From assembly GCA_902463265.1 (NCBI GenBank), contig CABQEV010000003.1, forward strand, positions 124,001 to 188,000: 64,000 bases of DNA, in the 5' to 3' direction. The notes below the pieces were generated by a model. The model was not told where the DNA came from, ran no database searches, and saw nothing but the letters and a program-made list of their open reading frames with translations. A program made the translations under genes and the position numbers. The number at the start of each line of letters is the position of its first letter. The stretch's first letter is position 1. Below, one piece after another: positions 58,270 to 64,000 of the stretch. The stretch comes from UMGS1889 sp900556055 (GTDB lineage Bacteria; Bacillota; Clostridia; Oscillospirales; Ruminococcaceae).

Positions 58270-58281
58270 GCGTGGTATAAT
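58253..58281 (+). promoter_or_regulatory. Promoter of the rimP-nusA-infB operon
   Basis: TTGCAT (58253-58258), 17 nt, TATAAT (58276-58281). Confidence 0.75.
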
Positions 58282-58306
58282 AAACCTAACAGAATAAATA
58301 ATGCAG

Positions 58307-58338
58307 AAAGGTCGGAAAAACATTCCGACCTTTTGTTT
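58307..58338 (+). terminator. Leader hairpin between promoter and rimP
   Basis: AAAGGTCGGAA, 5-nt loop, TTCCGACCTTT, then T-G-TTT. It is a perfect stem with a short U-tract, located after the +1 and before the rimP ribosome site, so it is a weak terminator/attenuator by position. Confidence 0.7.
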
Positions 58339-58357
58339 ATGATTTGGAGGTTATCTG

Positions 58358-58885
58358 ATGGCAGAAAGCAAGGTCAGGAAGAAGGGCGGAAAAGGCGGAA
58401 ACACCGTCAAGCTGGTAAGAGAGCTTGTTCAGCCGATCGCTGATGAGGTCGGAGTTTCCGTCTGGGACGTTATCTTTGAGAAGGAGGGCGCAAGCTGGTA
58501 TCTCAAAGTGCTGATCGACAGATTTGACGGAGGGCTTACCATGGACGACTGCGAGGCGGTAACACGTCCGCTTTCCAAGAAGCTCGATGAGGTCGATCCT
58601 ATCGAGGTTCCGTATATGCTGGAGGTCGGTTCGCCCGGACTTGGAAGGGCACTGAAAAAGCCTGAGCATTTCGCTGAGTTCATTGACTGCCCTGTTAGGG
58701 TAAGGTACATTCGTGAAACGGACGGCGTAAAGGAGTTTCTTGCCGTGCTGAAGTCCTATAATGAGGACGGAAGCATTACCGTCGAAACAGAAGACGGAGA
58801 AAAGACAGTCGCTCTCTCCGATACCGCTTCCGTTAAGCTTTGCGATGATGAAGATCTTTTTGATGATCTGGAAGATAATGAATAA
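58358..58885 (+). CDS. rimP: Ribosome maturation factor RimP
   Basis: A 175-aa 30S assembly factor. N-terminal alpha-beta domain ('LVRELVQPIADEVGVSVWDVIFEKEGASWYLKVLIDR') and SH3-like C-terminal domain ('YNEDGSITVETEDGEKTVALSD'). 'PYMLEVGSPGLGRALKKPEHF' is the family mark (E-V-S/G-S-P-G). Acidic tail. GGAGG upstream. First gene of the nusA-infB operon, as in most Firmicutes. Confidence 0.95.
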   Translation: MAESKVRKKGGKGGNTVKLVRELVQPIADEVGVSVWDVIFEKEGASWYLKVLIDRFDGGLTMDDCEAVTRPLSKKLDEVDPIEVPYMLEVGSPGLGRALKKPEHFAEFIDCPVRVRYIRETDGVKEFLAVLKSYNEDGSITVETEDGEKTVALSDTASVKLCDDEDLFDDLEDNE

Positions 58886-58912
58886 ATTTTTGATCTGGAG
58901 GAACTGGGAAAA

Positions 58913-60022
58913 ATGAATAAGAGCAATATGAAAGAGTTTTTCGAGGCTATGAAGCTTCTCGAAATCGAAAACGGAATTCCCGCAGGCATGCTGGTCGAAA
59001 AGATCAGGCAGAGCATACTTAAGGCTGTTAAAAAGGAATATCCCGACTGTGATGATTTCCGTGTTGAGATAGATCCCGATGAGAACAGGTTCGAGGTCGC
59101 TGTTATGCGTACTGTCGTTGATGATGAGCCTATCGACATGAATGAGATCAACATTGACCAGGCAAGAACGATCTTCAAGAAAGCTTCTGTCGGCGATGTT
59201 ATCCCGTTCCCGCTTTCTACCGAGCAGTTCGGACGTGTTGCCGCTCAGAGCGCAAAGCAGAACATCAGGGGCGATATCAAGGCTTTTGAAAAGGAAAAGC
59301 TGCTGAGCCAGTACAAGGACAAGGAGCATGAGGTCGTTTCGGCTACTGTTCTGAAGATCGAGCCTGCAACGGGAAATGCTACTATCCTTATCGACAAGAA
59401 CGAGGTTTACCTCTTCAAGAATGAGCAGATCCCCGGCGAGGTGCTGAAGGAAGGCGACATCATCAAGGTTTATGTTGTTGGCATAATCAATCCCGGCAGC
59501 AAGCCCGCTATAAAGGTTTCACGTACTCACAAGGATCTTGTAAAGAGACTTTTTGAGCTTGAAATACCCGAGATATATGACGGAACCATCGAGGTCAAGG
59601 CTATTTCCCGTGAGGCGGGTTCAAGAACCAAGATCGCTGTTTGGTCCAAGGATAAGAATGTTGATGCTATCGGCTCATGTGTCGGCGCAAAGCGTTCCAG
59701 AATAAGCAAGATCGTTGACGAGCTGGGCGGCGAGAAGATCGACATTATCCTTTATAATGAGGATCCCGCTGAGTTCATCGCTCAGGCACTTGCTCCCGCT
59801 GAGGTCATCAGAGTTGACATCACTGACGAGGAAGCACGCACATGTACGGTGATCGTACCCAACAATCAGCTTTCACTCGCTATCGGCAACAAGGGACAGA
59901 ATGCAAAGCTTGCTGCAAGACTTACGGGTTATAAGATAGACATCAGACCTGAGGATCAGCCCGAGGCTGCACCTAAGGATGATGAAAAAGAGGAAGCTGC
60001 TGCTGAGTCTGCCGCAGAATAA
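58913..60022 (+). CDS. nusA: Transcription termination/antitermination factor NusA
   Basis: A 369-aa RNA-polymerase-binding factor. N-terminal domain (about 1-130), S1 domain (about 130-200), KH1/KH2 (about 220-350, 'GSCVGAKRSRISKIVDELGGEKIDIILYNEDPAEFIAQALAPA', 'LAIGNKGQNAKLAARLTGYKIDI'). It lacks the C-terminal repeats of E. coli NusA, as is normal for Firmicutes. 27 nt after rimP, GGAGG 11 nt before the ATG. Confidence 0.97.
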   Translation: MNKSNMKEFFEAMKLLEIENGIPAGMLVEKIRQSILKAVKKEYPDCDDFRVEIDPDENRFEVAVMRTVVDDEPIDMNEINIDQARTIFKKASVGDVIPFPLSTEQFGRVAAQSAKQNIRGDIKAFEKEKLLSQYKDKEHEVVSATVLKIEPATGNATILIDKNEVYLFKNEQIPGEVLKEGDIIKVYVVGIINPGSKPAIKVSRTHKDLVKRLFELEIPEIYDGTIEVKAISREAGSRTKIAVWSKDKNVDAIGSCVGAKRSRISKIVDELGGEKIDIILYNEDPAEFIAQALAPAEVIRVDITDEEARTCTVIVPNNQLSLAIGNKGQNAKLAARLTGYKIDIRPEDQPEAAPKDDEKEEAAAESAAE

Positions 60023-60033
60023 GGAGCGCACAG

Positions 60034-60321
60034 ATGGCAGGAGCAGTAAAAAAAATACCTATGAGAATGTGTCTCGGCTGCAATGAGATGAAGCCTAAGA
60101 GGGAGCTTATCAGAGTTGTGAAAACTCCCGAGGGCGATGTTCTGCTTGACCTGACAGGCAAGAAATCAGGCAGGGGAGCATACATCTGCAAATCCGTTGA
60201 ATGTATGAAAAAAGCCAGAAAATCCAGAAGATTTGAAAAGGCGTTTTCAATGCAGATAGATGATGAAGTCTACCGCAGGATGGAAGAGCAGCTGGAAGAA
60301 AGCGGTGACGGTGATGAGTGA
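60034..60321 (+). CDS. ylxR: YlxR/RnpM-family RNA-binding protein
   Basis: A 95-aa basic protein with 'PMRMCLGCNEMKPKRELIRVV' and 'GRGAYICKSVECMKKARKSRRFEKAF'. The family sits between nusA and infB in Firmicutes and has been linked to RNase P modulation. C-terminus acidic. Starts 11 nt after nusA and overlaps the next start by 8 nt. Confidence 0.93.
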   Translation: MAGAVKKIPMRMCLGCNEMKPKRELIRVVKTPEGDVLLDLTGKKSGRGAYICKSVECMKKARKSRRFEKAFSMQIDDEVYRRMEEQLEESGDGDE

Positions 60322-60661
60322 GATAAATACCGAAAATCTCGAACACCGCACTAAGCTTATAAACATCATTACCGTCTGCCGCAAGGCGGGAAAGCTCGGC
60401 CTTGGATTTGATGCAGCCTGCGAATCGGCTGAAAAGCACAAGGCAAAGCTCCTTTTCACAGCATCGGACGTATCTCCGAAAACCGAAAAGGAAGTAAGGT
60501 TTGCGGCGGAAAAATATAAAGTACCGTATATTAAGCTGTCCGTTTTAATGGACGATATGTATTTCGGACTCGGCAAGCGCATCGGAGTTGCTTCCGTATG
60601 CGACGACGGATTTGCAAAGCGAATCTCCGAGATCGAAAACGGCGGGCACACAAACAGCTAA
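60314..60661 (+). CDS. ylxQ: Ribosomal L7Ae/L30e-family protein (YlxQ)
   Basis: A 115-aa K-turn-binding-type protein: 'LINIITVCRKAGKLGLGFDAACESAEKHKAKLLFTASDVSPKTEKEV' matches L7Ae/YlxQ ('KAGKlvsG...v..aI....a.Lvi.A.D.S..t.k.'). Usual place between ylxR and infB. The ATG is at 60314 inside the ylxR end (GGTGACGGTG upstream); the earlier ATG at 60260 is out of the family's length. Confidence 0.9.
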   Translation: MSEINTENLEHRTKLINIITVCRKAGKLGLGFDAACESAEKHKAKLLFTASDVSPKTEKEVRFAAEKYKVPYIKLSVLMDDMYFGLGKRIGVASVCDDGFAKRISEIENGGHTNS

Positions 60662-60680
60662 ATGGAGGGTAATACAGCCT

Positions 60681-63245
60681 ATGAATACAAAGACTAAGTT
60701 AAATGAAGCAGCTAAGGATCTTGGCGTTTCAAATCAGGAACTGATCGATCTGATCGAAAAGGAAATGAAGGTCGTTAAGAAGCCTACTGCTGTTATGACA
60801 ACAGAGGAAATGACATTCGTTCTCGAATACTATTCACAGAAAAATCAGGTGAAGGATTTCAACTCCTATTTTGATTCCAGAAATCAGCCGAAGCAGGAGA
60901 AAAAGCCTGAGCCTAAGAAGGCAGATAAGAAGCCTGCTCCCAAGAAGGATAACGTCCGCAGGGACAGCAAGCCCGCTGACAATAAGCCTGCTCAGCAGCC
61001 TGCACAGCAGAAGCCTGCCGCTAAGGAGCAGAAGCCCCAGACTCAGGATAACAGAAAAAATCCTGTACAGAATAATAAGGCAGCTGAACAGAAGTCTGCT
61101 CAGCAGTCACAGGTGCAGAAGTTTAATCAGCAGATCAACAAATCTCAGGAGCAGAAGAACAAGCAGCCTGTTCACGACAAGAACAAGCAGCCTGAGAAGA
61201 AGGAACAGCAGCCCCAGAAGCAGAAGCTTAATATCAATGCTGCTGCATCATCGGCTCCCGTTCAGGTAACAAGAACCGTCGATACAAGAGGAAGCTATGT
61301 TGAGCTTGACAAGTATAACGAAAAGTATGACAACATCGCTACTACTCAGTCAGGCGGCGGAAGAAACAAGGATAACTATTCCAAGAAGCAGAAGATCACA
61401 CAGAAATCTGCTCAGAGAAACAAGCAGCAGTATTCCAACAAGCGTGAAACTGAGGCTGAGAAGCTCAAGCGTCTTGAACTTGAGCGTGCAAGAAAGCAGC
61501 AGCTCAAAGTTCTCATCCCCGATGAGATCGTTGTTTCCGAGCTTGCTTCCCGTCTGAAGGTAACTGCAACAGAAGTTATCAAGCAGCTGATGAAGCTCGG
61601 TGAGATGTGCACTATAAACCAGACGATCGACTTTGATACAGCATCTCTCGTTGCCGAAGAGCTTGGCGCAAAGGTTGAGAAGGAAGTTATCGTTACTATC
61701 GAGGAGCGTCTTATCGATGATTCCGATGATGACGGCGCAGGCGTTGAAAGAGCTCCTGTTGTCGTTGTTATGGGACACGTTGACCATGGTAAGACATCTC
61801 TGCTCGATAAGATCCGTCATGCGAATGTTACTGCATCCGAGGCAGGCGGTATCACTCAGCACATCGGTGCTTACAGAGTAAACTGCAAGGGCAAGGAGAT
61901 CACATTCCTCGATACTCCGGGACATGAGGCATTCACGGCAATGAGAGCAAGAGGTGCTTCCGTAACGGATATCGCGATCCTCGTTGTTGCCGCAGACGAT
62001 GGTATCATGCCGCAGACGGTTGAGGCTATCAACCATGCAAAGGCAGCAAATGTTCAGATCATCGTTGCTATCAATAAGATAGACAAGGAAGGCGCAAATC
62101 CCGACAGAGTTAAGCAGGAGCTTACCGAACACGGACTCGTTATCGAGGAATGGGGCGGCGATGTTATCTGCGTTCCTGTTTCCGCTAAGACCGGCGAGGG
62201 TATCGAAGAGCTGCTTGAAAACGTACTTCTCGTTGCAGAGGTTCAGGAGCTTAAGGCTAACCCGAACAGACTTGCAAAGGGTACTGTCATCGAGGCAAGA
62301 CTTGACAAGGGAAGAGGTCCTGTCGCAACACTTCTCGTTCAGAACGGTACACTTAAAACAGGCGATATAATCATCGCAGGAACAGCCGTAGGACGTGTAA
62401 GAGTCATGACAAACGACAAGGGACAGACCGTTAAGACAGCAGGCCCTTCATATCCTGTTGAGATCACGGGACTTGCTGAAGTTCCCGCAGCAGGCGACAC
62501 ATTCAATGCTGTTGAAGATGAGCGTCTTGCAAGAGAGCTGGTCGAGCAGAGAAAGCACGAAGCAAAGCAGGAGCAGTTCAGCCAGTATCAGAAGGTAACT
62601 CTCGACAATCTGTTCTCTCAGATCGAACAGGGCGAGATCAAGGAGCTGCCTATCATTGTAAAGGCGGACGTTCAGGGTTCCGTAGAAGCTGTAAAGCAGT
62701 CGCTTGAAAAGCTCTCGAACGATGAAGTAAGAGTAAAGGTCATCCACGGTGCAGTCGGTGCTGTATCCGAGGGCGATGTTATGCTTGCCAATGCGTCCAA
62801 CGCTATCATCGTCGGATTTAACGTAAGACCTGATCCCGTTGCTGCTGATTCTGCTGAAAAGGACGGCGTTGAGATCAGACTTTACAGGATCATTTACGAT
62901 GCTATCGAAGAGATCGGCACAGCTATGAAGGGCATGCTCGCACCTAAGTACAGAGAAAATCTTCTCGGACGCTGCGAGGTGCGCCAGGTTTACAAGATAT
63001 CCAATGTCGGAAATGTTGCGGGCGCTTATGTTCTCAGCGGAAAGGTCACAAGAAATGCGGAGATCCGTGTTGTGCGTGACGGTATTGTTATCGCTGAGGA
63101 TAAAATGTCCAGCCTGAAGCGTTTCAAGGACGATGCCAAGGAGGTCGCAGCTAACTTTGAATGCGGCATCACACTTGAAAAGTTCAACGATATCAAGGAA
63201 GGCGACATTTTCGAGGCATTCGTTATGGAGGAATACAGAGACTGA
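60681..63245 (+). CDS. infB: Translation initiation factor IF-2
   Basis: The GTPase that places fMet-tRNA on the 30S. 854 aa. N-terminal IF2_N helices, then a long Lys/Gln/Pro-rich linker (about 75-235). A second IF2_N (about 270-340, 'VSELASRLKVTATEVIKQLMKLG') precedes the G domain with G1 'VVMGHVDHGKTSLLDKIRH', G3 'DTPGHEAFTAMRARG' and G4 'NKIDKEGANP'. Domains II, III and the fMet-binding IV ('GRCEVRQVYKISNVGNVAGAYV') follow. Start at 60681 with GGAGGG 11 nt upstream; ATG at 60588 belongs to the overlapping reading frame of ylxQ. Confidence 0.98.
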   Translation: MNTKTKLNEAAKDLGVSNQELIDLIEKEMKVVKKPTAVMTTEEMTFVLEYYSQKNQVKDFNSYFDSRNQPKQEKKPEPKKADKKPAPKKDNVRRDSKPADNKPAQQPAQQKPAAKEQKPQTQDNRKNPVQNNKAAEQKSAQQSQVQKFNQQINKSQEQKNKQPVHDKNKQPEKKEQQPQKQKLNINAAASSAPVQVTRTVDTRGSYVELDKYNEKYDNIATTQSGGGRNKDNYSKKQKITQKSAQRNKQQYSNKRETEAEKLKRLELERARKQQLKVLIPDEIVVSELASRLKVTATEVIKQLMKLGEMCTINQTIDFDTASLVAEELGAKVEKEVIVTIEERLIDDSDDDGAGVERAPVVVVMGHVDHGKTSLLDKIRHANVTASEAGGITQHIGAYRVNCKGKEITFLDTPGHEAFTAMRARGASVTDIAILVVAADDGIMPQTVEAINHAKAANVQIIVAINKIDKEGANPDRVKQELTEHGLVIEEWGGDVICVPVSAKTGEGIEELLENVLLVAEVQELKANPNRLAKGTVIEARLDKGRGPVATLLVQNGTLKTGDIIIAGTAVGRVRVMTNDKGQTVKTAGPSYPVEITGLAEVPAAGDTFNAVEDERLARELVEQRKHEAKQEQFSQYQKVTLDNLFSQIEQGEIKELPIIVKADVQGSVEAVKQSLEKLSNDEVRVKVIHGAVGAVSEGDVMLANASNAIIVGFNVRPDPVAADSAEKDGVEIRLYRIIYDAIEEIGTAMKGMLAPKYRENLLGRCEVRQVYKISNVGNVAGAYVLSGKVTRNAEIRVVRDGIVIAEDKMSSLKRFKDDAKEVAANFECGITLEKFNDIKEGDIFEAFVMEEYRD

Positions 63246-63280
63246 CGGTCTGATCCGCAGTCATTATAAGGAGGCTGTCT

Positions 63281-63643
63281 ATGGCTAATTTCAAAAACGG
63301 CAGATTATCCGAAGATATAAAGCGTGAAATATCCGCTATGATACGCGAGGAGATAAAGGACCCGAGAGTAAGTTCGGGACTTATCTCCATCGTGAGGACT
63401 GAGCTTTCGGGCGATAATTCACACTGCAAGGTATATGTTTCCTCGCTGGAGGGAATGGACAGCGCAAAGACCGCTGTTAAGGGACTGGAAAGTGCATCGG
63501 GCTTTATCCGCAGGGAGATAGGCAACCGTCTGCACATCAGAAAGTGCCCTGAACTCAGATTTATTGCGGATAATTCTATCGAACATTCCGCTGAGATCTC
63601 GAAGATGATAAGCGACGCACTCGGCGGATCATCTGAGAAATAA
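63281..63643 (+). CDS. rbfA: 30S ribosome-binding factor A
   Basis: A 120-aa KH-like cold-shock/30S maturation factor: 'RLSEDIKREISAMIREEIKDPRVSSGLISIVRTELSGD', 'CKVYVSSL' and 'IRREIGNRLHIRKCPELRFIADNSIEHSAEISKMI'. 35 nt after infB with AAGGAGG. Standard operon member. Confidence 0.96.
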   Translation: MANFKNGRLSEDIKREISAMIREEIKDPRVSSGLISIVRTELSGDNSHCKVYVSSLEGMDSAKTAVKGLESASGFIRREIGNRLHIRKCPELRFIADNSIEHSAEISKMISDALGGSSEK

Positions 63644-63661
63644 TACGTTCATCTGCAATTT

Positions 63662-63690
63662 CCGCAGCGCACGGACGATCGGCGCTGCGG
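63662..63690 (+). other. GC-rich hairpin between rbfA and nrnA
   Basis: Perfect 9-bp stem CCGCAGCGC / GCGCTGCGG with an 11-nt loop, ending a few bases before the G-rich ribosome site of nrnA. No U-run follows. Confidence 0.6.
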
Positions 63691-63708
63691 CCGCAAGGGG
63701 GGGATCCT

Positions 63709-64000
63709 TTGAAAAATATTGATTATGATGAAGCGATAAAATACCTGTATTCCCATGATAATTATCATATTCTTACTCATCAGAGCCCTGACGGCGATAC
63801 GCTGGGTTCGGCATTTGCGCTCTGTGCCGTGCTGAGAAAACTGGGAAAAAAGGCGAATGTTCTGTGCAGCGACGAATTCCCGCACAGATATGATCTTATG
63901 TATGAGGGATATCAGCCGATGAAGTTTATGCCCGAAACGATAGTCGCAGTCGATGTTGCTGACAGCAAGCTGCTCGGAAGAGGGCTTAACCATTATGCGG
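63709..64000 (+). CDS. nrnA: DHH-family phosphoesterase NrnA (partial, cut at window edge)
   Basis: The first 97 residues from a TTG (AAGGGGGGG upstream). 'YHILTHQSPDGDTLGSAFALCAVLRKLGKKANVLCSDEFP' is the DHH N-terminus with H-x4-D-G-D metal ligands, and 'TIVAVDVADSKLLG' is the next metal Asp. NrnA degrades nanoRNAs and dephosphorylates pAp. In Firmicutes it follows rbfA, which fits. Confidence 0.93.
   Translation, partial: MKNIDYDEAIKYLYSHDNYHILTHQSPDGDTLGSAFALCAVLRKLGKKANVLCSDEFPHRYDLMYEGYQPMKFMPETIVAVDVADSKLLGRGLNHYA

Larger units (their letters stand above)
57910..58357. other. 448-nt divergent intergenic region upstream of rimP
   Basis: Holds the minus-strand promoter of the 342-aa gene, three related TTTCGGGA-type elements, the rimP promoter and its leader hairpin. 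The plus-strand frame 58002-58280 is not supported as a gene (no ribosome site, AT-rich, repeats). Confidence 0.65.

Noticed and set aside
58002..58280. 92-codon plus-strand frame upstream of rimP
   Set aside because: It crosses repeats and a promoter, has no ribosome site and ends at the -10 of rimP.
60871..61269. Ser/Arg-rich frame within infB
   Set aside because: Shadow of the Lys/Gln-rich linker of IF-2; composition is explained by the linker codons.
1..64000. CRISPR arrays, tRNA/rRNA genes, insertion sequences
   Set aside because: Scanned by eye on both strands. No regularly spaced repeat array, no tRNA cloverleaf and no transposase were found. The window carries no IS.

Overview
The window is chromosomal DNA from a low-to-mid GC Gram-positive anaerobe, most likely a Ruminococcus-type Clostridium relative (Oscillospiraceae/Ruminococcaceae). 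The evidence is strong AGGAGG-type ribosome sites, many promoters at or near the TTGACA-17-TATAAT consensus, a T-box leader, a ylxR/ylxQ-containing nusA-infB operon, lactate dehydrogenase, a pyruvate formate-lyase activase, formate-tetrahydrofolate ligase and Thr/Ser-rich surface proteins. The genus is inferred from gene content; no rRNA or tRNA gene was found.

Layout. 1-7.4 kb (minus): a cut-off ABC exporter operon (ATPase, large surface protein, FtsX/MacB-like permease), then two membrane-anchored FecR-like proteins. 7.5-11.8 kb (minus): a proline operon (small membrane protein, 2-hydroxyacid dehydrogenase, proB, proA, membrane protein of unknown function). 12-17.8 kb: ilvD, a uridine-kinase-like protein, a Na/phosphate cotransporter with Pho-box-like repeats, and a FliB-like Cys-rich protein. 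17.8-26.9 kb: a repeat-rich secreted protein with a broken start, tgt, a HAD phosphatase, an acyl-CoA synthetase, a CmpB-like membrane protein, a GT-C-like membrane protein and an XRE-type regulator. 26.9-33 kb: pyrB with a PyrI-like zinc tail, a polysaccharide deacetylase, a solitary phage-type terminase large subunit, pflA and an orphan sugar-binding lipoprotein. 33-39.6 kb: valS under a T-box with a GUA specifier, a hicAB toxin-antitoxin pair, an unrecognised 528-aa protein and a family 2 glycosyltransferase. 39.7-47.3 kb: an apgM-like mutase, fhs, clpB behind a ribbon-helix-helix protein, a thioesterase and ogt. 47.4-53 kb: livJHMGF plus a cytidylate-kinase-like gene. 53-56.9 kb: ldh, ilvB, queH and a GNAT stump. 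56.9-64 kb: a protein of unknown function (minus strand), then rimP-nusA-ylxR-ylxQ-infB-rbfA-nrnA, cut at the window edge.

Most of the window is core metabolism: branched-chain amino acid synthesis (ilvD, ilvB) and uptake (liv), proline, pyrimidine and one-carbon metabolism, mixed-acid fermentation (ldh, pflA), queuosine (tgt, queH) and the translation/transcription operon. The unusual items are the lone terminase, the pyrB zinc fusion, the RHH-clpB operon with a large inverted repeat over its promoter, the frameshifted start of the surface protein, the GNAT remnant, and several unexplained dyad elements in promoters. I do not see a clearly new multi-gene system. The best candidates for second looks are the RHH-clpB regulatory unit, the orphan terminase and the ABC/surface-protein operon.
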